A stretch of 64,000 nt of DNA from Pseudomonadota bacterium (GTDB lineage: Bacteria > Pseudomonadota > Gammaproteobacteria > Steroidobacterales > Steroidobacteraceae), in assembly GCA_023417315.1 (NCBI GenBank), contig JAEZFW010000017.1, forward strand, positions 1-64,000. Direction: 5' to 3'. The notes under the pieces are model-generated. The model had not been told where the DNA came from, did no database searches, and worked only from the letters and a program-made list of their open reading frames with translations. The stretch's first letter is position 1, and each line of letters opens with the position of its first letter. Positions 25,080 to 34,208 of the stretch are shown in pieces. Both the position numbers and the translations under genes were made by a program.

Positions 25080-27665
25080 GTGGCAGCGAGGCTCGCGCGA
25101 TTTTCATGGCTTCCGGGGGGACTAGCCGCGGCGCTCGTTATTGCGGTCGGTCGTCTCCTCGCGCCAGAGTCTGCGCAGTCGCTCGAAACAGCTTTGTACG
25201 ACCGAGTGGTGCGCGCACGCGCAGACGCACCGGCGAGCGACATTGCCATCGTGGCGATCGATGCACAGAGCATCGAGCAACTCGGCGCCTGGCCATGGTC
25301 TCCGCAGCTCTACGCGAACTTGATTGCGCGATTGGATGAAGCGGACGCCAAAGTCGTCGCTTTCATCGAGCCGATCGACACTCCACAAGGCAACGCAGAG
25401 GTGGAGCGGATTCGTGAAGCGCTCGCACTGCTCGAAGCATCCGACCTGCGCAACTCTCCGCAGGCCGAACAGCTCCGCTCGATCTTGGGTGCGGCAAGCG
25501 GGACGCAGAATACGAGCGCCGGATTGCGGCGCGCGATCGAAGCGCATGGCAACGTCGTGCTTCCGCTCACGTTACAGACGGTCTCCGGCACATCCGAAGG
25601 TCCTGACCTTGCCGGGTTCGCCGCTTCAGCCACGCTCATCAGCCATCTGGATGGCACGAGCTCGTATCGCATCGTCCAGCATCCAGCAGCCGAGCTGATG
25701 AAACCCGCTCGCGCGTTAGGTCATACCCTGATCGTCACCGACGCAGATGGCACCGTGCGCAGAGATGCTGCATTCGCACGCGTCGGCATGAACGCATTCG
25801 CGTCCCTACCCGTCGCGATCGCCGCACGTGCAGCGAACGTCGATCCAAGCGAGCTCGCGATCGGCGCGGATCGCAAACTGGTGCTCGGCTCATCGGTCAT
25901 CCAACTCGATGCGCAGCTTCACGCAAGACCCCAATATCATCGCAGCACCGGTAAGCAGGGCTTCGCGCAGTATTCCTTCGCGAGAGTTCTCTCCGGCGAG
26001 GTTGGTCGCGCCGAGCTCGAGAACAAGATCGTTCTCGTTGGGGCGACCGATGCGAATGCGCTCCCGATTGCAACCGTGCCGACACCCGTTGGCCCCGGGG
26101 CGACGCCCGTGATGGCCACCGCGAGCGCAACCTCGAGCTATCTCCAAGCCACGACGTATTCCACAAGCACGCTGGCAACCATCATCGAGTGGGCTGCAGC
26201 CGTCATCGCCATTGCATTCGCCGCCTTCTTGTTGCCGGCCTCTGGAGTACTACTCGGCGTACTTGCGACGATTCTCGTGATCGCCGTGCTCATCGTCACC
26301 GAGATTGGACTGCTGAGCTCCTTACAGATGTGGGCGCGCCTCGCCCTTCCTGCCATGGCCGCTGTTGCGGGGCTGGGTTTGTATGTCGTCGGCGAGCTCA
26401 TCCGTCGGGCCAACGTCAGAAACGAATCGCCGAAAGATGCGGCGGCGAATCTGCGCTCGCTCGGGCAAACGTTCCAACGTCAGGGTCAGCTCGATCTCGC
26501 GTTCGAAACTTACCGCCGCTGCCCGCTCGACAACGCGACGATGGACCTGTTGTACAACCTCGGCCTCGATTTCGAGCGTCGCCGTCAGAATCAAAAAGCG
26601 GCGGCGGTCTACAACTACATCGCTACGCGCGATGCGAACTTCCGCGACCTGCGCGCACGGCGGGCGCGAGTGAAGGAAGAGCCGACGGCCCGACCGGCAC
26701 CGATGACGCGCGCGCCAGCGTTGAAGCCCGCTCCGAGCGTAGCTGTCGAAGATGACGAACCTTCGTTTTTCGCCGAAACCATGCCGGCGGCCCCCAAGCG
26801 TACTCTCGGTCGTTACGAGATCGAACGCGAGCTCGGTAAAGGCGCGATGGGCACGGTCTACCTGGGGAGGGATCCCAAGATCAATCGGGTGGTAGCCATC
26901 AAGGCGATCCCCCTGGCGGACGAGTTCGAGGAGGAGGACTTAGGGGAAGCTCGCGCGCGCTTCTTCCGCGAGGCGGAGATGGCTGGCCGCCTGAACCATC
27001 CGGCGATCGTGACCGTCTACGATGCGGGAGAAGACCAGGGTCTTGCCTATATCGCGATGGAGTACCTGCGCGGCCAACACTTGAGTCATTTTGCGGATCC
27101 GTCGCGGCTCTTGCCGCCAAAAAGCGTGATGTTGCTCGTCGCCCGGGTGGCCGAAGCGCTCCACTATGCCCACCGCCAGAACGTGGTTCACCGCGATATC
27201 AAACCGGCTAATATAATGTTCAATCCCGACACGGATGAGTTGAAAATAACGGACTTCGGGATTGCACGACTCACCGATACAAGCCGAACCAAAACCGGAA
27301 TCGTCCTGGGCACTCCTTCATTCATGTCGCCGGAACAGCTCGAAGGCCGCCCGTTGGACGGCCGTTCCGATCAGTTCGCTTTGGCGGTGAGTCTGTATCA
27401 ACTGCTGAGTGGCCAACTCCCCTTCCGCGCCGAATCGATGCCGCGGCTGATGCAAAAGATCGCAACAGAACCCCACGCCTCCGTACGCCTCATTCGGCCG
27501 GAGCTGCCGGATTGCATCGATCCCATCATCGATCGTGCGCTCTCGAAGAACGCCGACGACCGTTATGCGACGTGCGCCGAGCTCGGTCTCGCGTTGCGCC
27601 AATGCGCCGGGGCCGACGCGGCTCAGCGCTCCTCTGAACCCAGACACGAGTGGTTGATTCCATGA
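25080..27665 (+). CDS. CHASE2-domain transmembrane serine/threonine protein kinase
   Basis: The 861-residue protein has a start helix (about 8-27), an extracytoplasmic CHASE2 sensor domain (about 30-350), three transmembrane helices (about 366-440), a helical TPR-like stretch (about 455-525), a Pro/Ala-rich linker and a Hanks-type kinase domain (about 578-840). Kinase motifs are complete: ELGKGAMGTVYLG, the VAIK lysine (about 608), VHRDIKPANIMF (about 703-714), DFG (about 725) and SPEQLEGRPLDGRSDQFALA. Unlike PASTA kinases, the sensor lies N-terminal. It heads an apparent operon with a PP2C phosphatase and an FHA protein. GTG start with no evident ribosome-binding site. Confidence 0.93.
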   Translation: MAARLARFSWLPGGLAAALVIAVGRLLAPESAQSLETALYDRVVRARADAPASDIAIVAIDAQSIEQLGAWPWSPQLYANLIARLDEADAKVVAFIEPIDTPQGNAEVERIREALALLEASDLRNSPQAEQLRSILGAASGTQNTSAGLRRAIEAHGNVVLPLTLQTVSGTSEGPDLAGFAASATLISHLDGTSSYRIVQHPAAELMKPARALGHTLIVTDADGTVRRDAAFARVGMNAFASLPVAIAARAANVDPSELAIGADRKLVLGSSVIQLDAQLHARPQYHRSTGKQGFAQYSFARVLSGEVGRAELENKIVLVGATDANALPIATVPTPVGPGATPVMATASATSSYLQATTYSTSTLATIIEWAAAVIAIAFAAFLLPASGVLLGVLATILVIAVLIVTEIGLLSSLQMWARLALPAMAAVAGLGLYVVGELIRRANVRNESPKDAAANLRSLGQTFQRQGQLDLAFETYRRCPLDNATMDLLYNLGLDFERRRQNQKAAAVYNYIATRDANFRDLRARRARVKEEPTARPAPMTRAPALKPAPSVAVEDDEPSFFAETMPAAPKRTLGRYEIERELGKGAMGTVYLGRDPKINRVVAIKAIPLADEFEEEDLGEARARFFREAEMAGRLNHPAIVTVYDAGEDQGLAYIAMEYLRGQHLSHFADPSRLLPPKSVMLLVARVAEALHYAHRQNVVHRDIKPANIMFNPDTDELKITDFGIARLTDTSRTKTGIVLGTPSFMSPEQLEGRPLDGRSDQFALAVSLYQLLSGQLPFRAESMPRLMQKIATEPHASVRLIRPELPDCIDPIIDRALSKNADDRYATCAELGLALRQCAGADAAQRSSEPRHEWLIP

Positions 27666-27696
27666 GATCGCCGCTCGCTTTCAACGACGTGCAACC

Positions 27697-28530
27697 ATGG
27701 CGGGTCAGCTGATGCGCGGCAAGATCCGCTCCGTCGGTCTGAGCGACGTGGGGCGCGTGCGCGAGCACAACGAAGACACGATCGGTGTCGACGCCGACAT
27801 CGGGTTATTCGTCCTCGCGGATGGCATGGGCGGGTATAACGCCGGCGAGGTCGCGAGCGGAATCGCCGTGAAGACGGTCATGAGCTTGGTCAAGGAGGCT
27901 GTGGAGCATCAGGACATGGGCTCGGCAGATCCGGAAACCGGCATGGCCCGCCCGACGATCGTGCTACGCGACGCGATCGCCCGGGCGAACAAGATCATCT
28001 ATCAGACCGCGAAGACTCAGCCGCAATGCGAAGGCATGGGCACGACGATCGTAGCCTGCCTGTTCTTCGACAATCGCGTCGCGATCGCTCACGTCGGCGA
28101 CTCCCGTCTCTACCGGCTCCGCGCGAACCGTTTCGAACAGATGACCATGGACCATTCGCTTCTACAGGAGCTCGTGGACCGCGGCTTCTACTCGCAGGCC
28201 GAGGCACAGCGGGCCACAAATAAGAACTACGTCACAAGAGCGCTCGGGGTAGAGCCGACTGTCGAGGTCGAGATCCACGAACAGCCCGTCCAAAAAGGCG
28301 ATTTCTTCGTGCTGTGCTCGGACGGACTATCTGACATGGTCGAGGACGACGACATTCACTTAACTATGAGCACCTTTAGTGCTAGTCTTGAAACGGTTGC
28401 TAAGCAATTGATTCAATTGTCGAACGACAACGGTGGACGCGACAACGTTTCGATAGTTCTTGCTCAAGTTGTCGACTCGTTCGCAGCCAAGACCGGCGTC
28501 GTTGACAGAATCTTGCGCTGGTTCGGCTAG
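27697..28530 (+). CDS. PP2C-family serine/threonine phosphatase (Stp1/PrpC type)
   Basis: The 277-residue protein has all PP2C metal and phosphate motifs: VREHNEDTIG, VLADGMGGYNAGEVAS, GMGTTIVACLF, AHVGDSRLYRLR, CSDGLSDMVEDDDI and GGRDNVSIVL. It should dephosphorylate substrates of the kinase encoded 31 bases upstream, and probably the kinase itself. Length is slightly above the usual 240-250 residues. The start may be ATG 27697 or ATG 27712. Confidence 0.94.
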   Translation: MAGQLMRGKIRSVGLSDVGRVREHNEDTIGVDADIGLFVLADGMGGYNAGEVASGIAVKTVMSLVKEAVEHQDMGSADPETGMARPTIVLRDAIARANKIIYQTAKTQPQCEGMGTTIVACLFFDNRVAIAHVGDSRLYRLRANRFEQMTMDHSLLQELVDRGFYSQAEAQRATNKNYVTRALGVEPTVEVEIHEQPVQKGDFFVLCSDGLSDMVEDDDIHLTMSTFSASLETVAKQLIQLSNDNGGRDNVSIVLAQVVDSFAAKTGVVDRILRWFG

Positions 28531-28592
28531 ACGCCTATCTGACGACCTATCTAGCTAGCGACTTCATAGAAGCGGGGACGAGGCACATTCAC

Positions 28593-29351
28593 ATGGCACG
28601 GTTGATCCTAGGCCTGGACGGTCAGGTGCTGGCCGAATACAACATGAACAAGGAGCGTTACACAGTCGGCAGGCTGTCGGACAACGACATCCGCATCGAC
28701 AACCCTGCAGTCAGCGGTCACCACTCGCTGATCATTAACATCCTCAACGACTCGTTCCTCGAAGACCTCAACAGCACGAACGGAACGTACGTCAACGGTA
28801 AGCTGATCAAGAAGCACGCGCTTCAACATGGCGACGTCGTGACCGTCGGCCATCATCAACTTCGTTTCGTGGACACGCAGAGCTCGGATGAAGAGCCGGA
28901 CGAGTTCGAGAAGACGATGGTGATCACGCCGGGTTCCGCGGTCGCCGCAGCAGCGGCTAAGAAGGCCTCCGCGATTGCACCTCCGCCCGCGCCTGCTCCC
29001 AAGACGCCGACTTCAACGGGTGCGATGCCCGCGCATCGTCCCGCACCTGCTGGCGCCGCAGGCGAGCAGCCGATAGCGCTCCCGAAGGCGAAGCTCCAAG
29101 TGCTGAGCGGCGCATTCGCCGGCCGCGAGCTCGAGCTCAACAAGGCGCTCACGACGTTGGGTCGTCCCGGCGTGCAAGTCGCAGCAATCACGCGCCGGTC
29201 CGATGGTTTCTTCATCGTGCATGTCGACAGTGGCAAGCCGAACGATTACCCATCCGTGAATGGCTCACCGATCGGTGAGCAAGCGCGTAAGCTGCAAGAC
29301 AATGATGTGATCTTGCTGGCGGGCGTGAAGATGGGGTTCTTCGAGGGCTGA
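28593..29351 (+). CDS. FHA-domain protein with a second C-terminal FHA-like fold
   Basis: The 252-residue protein has an N-terminal forkhead-associated domain (about 1-95) with the phosphothreonine-binding signatures YTVGRLSDNDIRID, SGHHSL and LNSTNGTYVNG. An Ala/Pro-rich linker (about 115-165) leads to a C-terminal region (about 170-252) resembling a degenerate FHA domain (TTLGRPGVQVAAITRR, SVNGSPIGE). The sequence DEFEKTMVI between them offers a threonine in an acidic setting that could be phosphorylated. As third gene after a kinase and a phosphatase it is the likely reader of the pathway. Confidence 0.9.
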   Translation: MARLILGLDGQVLAEYNMNKERYTVGRLSDNDIRIDNPAVSGHHSLIINILNDSFLEDLNSTNGTYVNGKLIKKHALQHGDVVTVGHHQLRFVDTQSSDEEPDEFEKTMVITPGSAVAAAAAKKASAIAPPPAPAPKTPTSTGAMPAHRPAPAGAAGEQPIALPKAKLQVLSGAFAGRELELNKALTTLGRPGVQVAAITRRSDGFFIVHVDSGKPNDYPSVNGSPIGEQARKLQDNDVILLAGVKMGFFEG

Positions 29352-29361
29352 AGAATTGCGG

Positions 29362-29430
29362 AGCAAGTGACGGAGTGGCAGCAGACGGAGTGAGGAGTCA
29401 GAGCGATAGCACCTCGTTGCTGTGATCGCT
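29362..29430. repeat. Degenerate octad repeat between the FHA gene and alr
   Basis: Units resembling GACGGAGT recur across 29362-29396, followed by GTCAGA at 29397-29402 and an imperfect hairpin from AGCGAT to ATCGCT (29402-29430). It separates two convergent genes and has no T tract. Confidence 0.5.
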
Positions 29431-29433
29431 CCC

Positions 29434-30504
29434 TTAGATCCTCTTCACCGCCACCCGTTCGTTGACTCGGCAGACCAGCTCATACGCGATCGTGCCGGCG
29501 AACGGCGCGAGGCGCTCGGCGCGTAGCCCAGCACCCCAGAGAATCGCCTCGCTGCCGAGCCGCGCGCTCGGCAGATCGGTGATATCGATCGCGATCATAT
29601 CCATCGACACGCGCCCGACGAGCCCCGCTTGTTGTTTGTCGACGAGCACCGGTGCGCCCGTTTGCATGTTGCGAGGATAGCCGTCTCCATAGCCGATTGC
29701 GGCGATGCCTATGCGCGATCTGCGTGGTGCACGCCAGGTGCTGCCATACCCCACTCCTTCACCCGCTTCGACCGTTCGAATCGCGATCAACGGCGCGCTC
29801 AAGGTCATTGCAGGTTGAAGGCGGAGCTCCTCCGCGGACTCGGCCCCCAACGGCGACATGCCGTAGAGCATGAGACCTGGGCGCACCCACTCAGCATGTG
29901 CATCGGTCCGGCAGATGATCCCGCCAGAGTTCGCGATGCTTCGCTCGAAGACCAATCCCGCGGTGAGCTCATCGAACATTCGAATCTGGCGATCCGATGT
30001 GGCCCCGTCGGCCTCCTCAGATGCAGAGAGGTGCGTCATCAATCGTAAGGTGCGTACGGACGCACACCGCTGCAACCGCGCGAGCGCCTGGGCGAAAGCG
30101 TCGACGCGAAAGCCCAGACGGTTCATTCCAGTATCCGCCTTGAGCCACACATCGAAACGGGCACTTCGCTCGGCACGTTCGAGCATTTCGATCTGTTCGA
30201 ATGAGTGCACGACGATGTCGAGCTCATGCTGAGTGGCAGCCTGAAGCTGCTCAGCGTCGGTCACGCCCTCGAGCAGCACGATGCGGTGACGAACGTGTGA
30301 GCTTCTGAGGGTAATTGCTTCCGCTAATCTCGCGACACCGAATGCATCGGCTTCGACGAGCGTCTTCGCGGTACCGATGATGCCGTGTCCGTATGCGTCA
30401 GCCTTGACGACAGCGAGAATCCGCGAGCGCGGGGCGAGTCGGCGTACGATGCCCAGATTGTTGCGCAAAGCCGCGCCATCGATCGTCGCGAGCGGAAAGC
30501 TCAC
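29434..30504 (-). CDS. alr: Alanine racemase
   Basis: The 356-residue PLP enzyme interconverts L- and D-alanine for peptidoglycan. It has the PLP lysine motif AVVKADAYGHG (about 30-40), a substrate-loop SANS-like region (IANSGGIICR), the second catalytic tyrosine region GVGYGSTW and the C-terminal VSMDMIAIDIT. The start is a GTG overlapping the dnaB stop by four bases (GTGA), which indicates translational coupling. Confidence 0.97.
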   Translation of the reverse strand: MSFPLATIDGAALRNNLGIVRRLAPRSRILAVVKADAYGHGIIGTAKTLVEADAFGVARLAEAITLRSSHVRHRIVLLEGVTDAEQLQAATQHELDIVVHSFEQIEMLERAERSARFDVWLKADTGMNRLGFRVDAFAQALARLQRCASVRTLRLMTHLSASEEADGATSDRQIRMFDELTAGLVFERSIANSGGIICRTDAHAEWVRPGLMLYGMSPLGAESAEELRLQPAMTLSAPLIAIRTVEAGEGVGYGSTWRAPRRSRIGIAAIGYGDGYPRNMQTGAPVLVDKQQAGLVGRVSMDMIAIDITDLPSARLGSEAILWGAGLRAERLAPFAGTIAYELVCRVNERVAVKRI

Positions 30505-31925
30505 GGGTAAGAACCGTCCCCATACGCCGTCTCGGGCGTGTAGTTTTCGAACTTCGTGTACTTGCCCAAGAACGTGAGCTGCACTTCGCCCACGGGACCG
30601 TTTCGTTGCTTGGTGATAATGATGTCCGCGATGCCTTTGCGCGGTGTGTTCTGGTCGTACACTTCCTCGCGGTAGATCATCATGATCACGTCTGCATCCT
30701 GCTCGATTGCGCCCGATTCGCGTAAGTCCGACATGACGGGCTTCTTGTCCGTGCGTTGCTCGACGCTGCGATTCAGCTGCGAGAGGGCGATGACTGGAAC
30801 CGAAAGCTCCTTCGCGAGCGCTTTGAGCGAGCGCGAGATCTCCGAGATTTCCGTCGCGCGATTTTCTTTCGTGCCGGCGACCTGCATGAGCTGCAGATAA
30901 TCAAGCACGATCATATCGAGGCCATGCTCACGTTTGAGCCGGCGGGCTCGAGCCCGCACTTCGGTGGGCGTGAGCGCCGGCGTGTCGTCAATATAGATGT
31001 GCGAGGACTTCATCATGCTGATCGCGGTGTTGATCCGCGACCAGTCCTCATCGCCGAGCTGACCGGTACGCAGCCGGCTCTGATCGACCATACCTAACGA
31101 GGAGACCATGCGGAACGCGAGCTGCTCGCGCGACATTTCCATGCTGAATACGCCGACCCTGGCCTGCTTGGGCCCGAATGCCGCGTTCTCGGCGACGTTC
31201 AGACAGAACGTGGTCTTACCCATCGAAGGTCGACCTGCCACGATGATGAGATCGCCCTTCTGCAATCCCGCGGTCATCTCATCGAGCTTGTTGAATCCCG
31301 TACTGACTCCCGTCAGCGCCCCGGGATTCTGGGCGAGCATGTCGATGTGATCGATGACTCGACCTACTTCTTCCTTGAGTGCGACGAAACCCGAGCCAGT
31401 CTTGTTGCGGCTCTCGGCGATCTCGAAAACGCGTCGCTCAGCCTCGTCCAGGATCTCGCCGGCTTCGCGCCCCGCGGGTTCGTAAGCACTGGAGGCGATC
31501 TCGCCGCCGACTTGAATCAAGCGACGCAGCGTCGAGCGCTCGCGAACGGCATCCGCATACGCGCGAATGTTCGCGGCGCTTGGCGTATCGCGGACCAGAC
31601 CCGCTAGGTAGACGAGGCCACCCGTTTGCTCTGCTATTCCGCCGCGCTCGAGGCGCTCGGACAGCGTCACAGCATCGAACGGTTCGCCGCGGCTCGCGAG
31701 ATCTGCGATTGCTTCGTAGATGAGTTGATGATCGCGACGATAGAAGTCTTCCGCGACGAGGCGATCGGCAATCGCATCGTAGGCACGGTTGTCGAGCATT
31801 AACCCGCCGAGCACCGCCTGCTCCGCTTCCACGGAGTGCGGCGGCACCCGAATGTCATCGATGATGGCCTTATCGCGAGCGCGCCTCGCGCTCACGATCG
31901 AAACCTTTGCTTCGGTTTCAGCCAT
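30501..31925 (-). CDS. dnaB: Replicative DNA helicase DnaB
   Basis: The 474-residue hexameric helicase has the N-terminal primase-interacting domain (PPHSVEAEQAVLGGLMLD) and the RecA-like domain with Walker A GRPSMGKTTFCLNVAENAA, Walker B MIVLDYLQLM and the conserved SQLNRSVEQR. No intein interrupts it. It lies 14 bases after rplI and is coupled to alr. Confidence 0.98.
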   Translation of the reverse strand: MAETEAKVSIVSARRARDKAIIDDIRVPPHSVEAEQAVLGGLMLDNRAYDAIADRLVAEDFYRRDHQLIYEAIADLASRGEPFDAVTLSERLERGGIAEQTGGLVYLAGLVRDTPSAANIRAYADAVRERSTLRRLIQVGGEIASSAYEPAGREAGEILDEAERRVFEIAESRNKTGSGFVALKEEVGRVIDHIDMLAQNPGALTGVSTGFNKLDEMTAGLQKGDLIIVAGRPSMGKTTFCLNVAENAAFGPKQARVGVFSMEMSREQLAFRMVSSLGMVDQSRLRTGQLGDEDWSRINTAISMMKSSHIYIDDTPALTPTEVRARARRLKREHGLDMIVLDYLQLMQVAGTKENRATEISEISRSLKALAKELSVPVIALSQLNRSVEQRTDKKPVMSDLRESGAIEQDADVIMMIYREEVYDQNTPRKGIADIIITKQRNGPVGEVQLTFLGKYTKFENYTPETAYGDGSYP

Positions 31926-31939
31926 GGTCGATGTGATCG

Positions 31940-32389
31940 TTACTCTTCAGGAACGATGACGACCGTGAGGTCCACCGTCACATCAGTGTGCAGATGGATA
32001 TGCACGGTGTGCTCGCCGGCTTGACGAATGGGGCCATGCGGTAGACGCACTTCCGAACGCTCGATCTTGTGACCCGCTTTGTTCAGCGCTTCCGTAATGT
32101 CGGTCGTGCCGACGGAACCGAAGAGCTTGCCTTCGCCGCCAGCCTTCGCATTCAGCGACAGCTTCACGCCTTCGAGCTTCGCGGCGCGCGTCTGTGCGCT
32201 CTTCAACTCCTCTTGAGCGGCCTTCTCGAGCTCGGCGCGACGCGCCTCGAACTTCGCGATGTTCTCCGCGGTTGCGACGGTCGCCTTGCCTTGCGGCAAC
32301 AGATAGTTGCGGCCGTAACCGGACTTCACCTTCACGCGATCGCCGATGTTGCCGAGGTTGGCGACCTTCTGCAGCAGAATCAATTCCAT
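31940..32389 (-). CDS. rplI: 50S ribosomal protein L9
   Basis: The 149-residue protein begins MELILLQKVANLGNIGDRVK, followed by GYGRNYLLPQGKA and a long central helix, then the C-terminal domain ending in a LTVVIVPEE strand. It matches L9 in length and sequence. The ATG at 32389 has AAGGTG upstream. It follows the DUF2232 gene and precedes dnaB. Confidence 0.98.
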   Translation of the reverse strand: MELILLQKVANLGNIGDRVKVKSGYGRNYLLPQGKATVATAENIAKFEARRAELEKAAQEELKSAQTRAAKLEGVKLSLNAKAGGEGKLFGSVGTTDITEALNKAGHKIERSEVRLPHGPIRQAGEHTVHIHLHTDVTVDLTVVIVPEE

Positions 32390-32507
32390 AACGCACCTTT
32401 CAACTGTCAAACGAAACCATCGATCGGCTCACCGCCACGGCTCATCGCGAAGGAGTGTACTCATTCGCGCGGCGCGGTACAGCGCCGTTCTCACCGTTGC
32501 TCGGCGC

Positions 32508-33416
32508 TCATAGGCTCTGAGCTTTCGGCCTGCGCCAATTATCGATAAAACCCCAGATCGCAAGCACGTAGATCGCGATCCAATTGAGCAACGGCAAGAT
32601 CAGAAGCACATAGATTGCCGCGAGCGAGCCCTGCTTGAGAGAGCCTCTCGCTTTGCTGCGGTGTGCGGCCGCGAGTCCCTGGAAGACGAGAGCCACGAAA
32701 CCCACCGACGCGAGTGATGCCAGTAACGAGGAGTGGCTCCAAAACAAAAGAGCGAACACGATCGTCAACGATGTGCCAAGCACGACACCGAGCCTAAGCC
32801 TCCGGTATTCCGTGCCGAACGCGCCGGGAGCAGTAAGTAGCGATTGCCACCAGCTTCCCAGGAAGAGCGCTCCGAGCGTCAGCACGAGCGAGCAAGCAGC
32901 CAACATCCCCCACATCGTCTGCGCCCAGCGCTGCATCAGCACGTCGCGCTCGTCATCTGGATAAAGGCCCGCCTCCACCATCGAGTTCACGACCGGCTCG
33001 ACTGCGGGCATCCACAGCGCGCCAGGATCCTGAGGCAGGAGGTGCCCCAGCACTACCGCACCAGCGGCTGCAAGGACTGCGACCTGTACGGCAAAGGTCA
33101 TCGATCTCGTGCGCTTGAGGACCGCCGCAAGGCCAATCGGTCCCAGAAAGAGGCACACGGCGAGCCCCGCCAGCACGAACAACCACACGTTCGGCTCCCA
33201 AACCGAGAGCAAGACGAATGTAGCGGATACGATCCCGCAGGCAGCGATTCCAAGTGCGGCGACACCGTTGAAGCGCAGCAAGACGAGCACTGCAACTGCG
33301 CCGGGAACCAGCACGAACGGCAACAAGAACGATGGCGACAATGCGCCCGCAAGCGCGCTCGCGAATGCGGCACGCCAAGGTCGCGCGATCAGCCATGCGG
33401 CGAGTGCACGGTGCAT
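32508..33416 (-). CDS. DUF2232-like polytopic membrane protein
   Basis: The 302-residue protein is almost entirely hydrophobic, with about eight to nine predicted transmembrane helices and a short basic C-terminus (NWRRPKAQS). Genes for DUF2232 membrane proteins commonly stand between rpsR and rplI in gammaproteobacteria, as here. Function is unknown. The ATG at 33416 is chosen over upstream starts because the first helix follows it directly. Confidence 0.8.
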   Translation of the reverse strand: MHRALAAWLIARPWRAAFASALAGALSPSFLLPFVLVPGAVAVLVLLRFNGVAALGIAACGIVSATFVLLSVWEPNVWLFVLAGLAVCLFLGPIGLAAVLKRTRSMTFAVQVAVLAAAGAVVLGHLLPQDPGALWMPAVEPVVNSMVEAGLYPDDERDVLMQRWAQTMWGMLAACSLVLTLGALFLGSWWQSLLTAPGAFGTEYRRLRLGVVLGTSLTIVFALLFWSHSSLLASLASVGFVALVFQGLAAAHRSKARGSLKQGSLAAIYVLLILPLLNWIAIYVLAIWGFIDNWRRPKAQSL

Positions 33417-33462
33417 TGTCACACTCGCTCCGTCGAGAACGACGACGCGAGCCTCGTTCGAG

Positions 33463-33687
33463 CTAGTGCTGGTCGGTATAGGGCAACAGCGCAAGATAAC
33501 GTGCGCGCTTTACCGCAACGGCCAGCTGACGCTGGTAGTGCGATTTCGTGCCGGTGATACGGCTCGGCACGATCTTGCCGGTCTCGGTGATGTAGCTCTT
33601 CAGGATCCCGAGATCCTTGTAATCGATCTGCTCGATGCCTTCGGCTGTGAAGCGGCAAAACTTGCGGCGGCGGAAAAAACGGGCCAT
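33463..33687 (-). CDS. rpsR: 30S ribosomal protein S18
   Basis: The 74-residue basic protein (MARFFRRRKFCRFTAEG at its start; IDYKDLGILKSYITETGKI) is a full-length S18, which binds S6 on the 30S platform. It lies 26 bases after rpsF. No priB gene stands between them, unlike in E. coli. Confidence 0.98.
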   Translation of the reverse strand: MARFFRRRKFCRFTAEGIEQIDYKDLGILKSYITETGKIVPSRITGTKSHYQRQLAVAVKRARYLALLPYTDQH

Positions 33688-33713
33688 GAAACGATCCTCG
33701 AGTGAACTGTCGG

Positions 33714-34100
33714 TTAGGCGGATTCGCGGATCGAGTCGTCATCGCCGTCATCGACGAAACGCTCATCGCGCGCATCTTCATCCCCGGACTTCGCCATCGG
33801 CGAAGCTTCGGTGACTGCCGCATCCATCTTGATCACCAGGTGACGCAGCACTGCATCGCTGAAGCGAAACGCTCCAGTGAGCTCGTTCAACGTCTTGCCA
33901 TCGCACTCGACGTTCATGAGGATGTAGTGCGCCTTGTGAACCTTGGCGATCGGATACGCGAGCTGTCTGCGGCCCCAATCTTCGAGGCGATGAACGACAC
34001 CGTCGCCGGCGGCGATCATGCTCTTGTAGCGCTCCAGCATGGCCGGAACCTGTTCACTCTGGTCGGGATGGACCAGAAATACGATCTCGTAATGTCGCAT
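33714..34100 (-). CDS. rpsF: 30S ribosomal protein S6
   Basis: The 128-residue protein opens MRHYEIVFLVHPDQSEQVPA and contains RLEDWGRRQLAYPIAKVHKAHYILMN, both diagnostic of S6. The acidic C-terminal tail (SGDEDARDERFVDDGDDDS) resembles the Glu-rich tail that RimK extends in E. coli. AAGGAGG lies just upstream. It heads the operon rpsF-rpsR-DUF2232-rplI-dnaB-alr. Confidence 0.97.
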   Translation of the reverse strand: MRHYEIVFLVHPDQSEQVPAMLERYKSMIAAGDGVVHRLEDWGRRQLAYPIAKVHKAHYILMNVECDGKTLNELTGAFRFSDAVLRHLVIKMDAAVTEASPMAKSGDEDARDERFVDDGDDDSIRESA

Positions 34101-34107
34101 TGCTGCC

Positions 34108-34190
34108 TCCTTATGGAGATGCCTCCCGGGGCCGAGAAACCGCGGTGAGGCAAGGAGTTATAGGAAATTCGCTACGGCGGATCCGTAGCG
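34108..34190 (-). promoter_or_regulatory. Possible rpsF promoter, palindrome and S6:S18-type leader
   Basis: On the minus strand a -10-like TATAAC (34157-34162) is preceded by an 8-bp palindrome CGCTACGG/CCGTAGCG (34170-34190) placed across the spacer and -35 area. Downstream, the leader can fold a stem from TGCCTC to GAGGCA enclosing CCG-rich sequence, reminiscent of the S6:S18 autoregulatory leader. No good -35 is seen and the fold was not computed. Confidence 0.35.
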
Positions 34191-34208
34191 GGCCGCGAAT
34201 GGTAGCAG

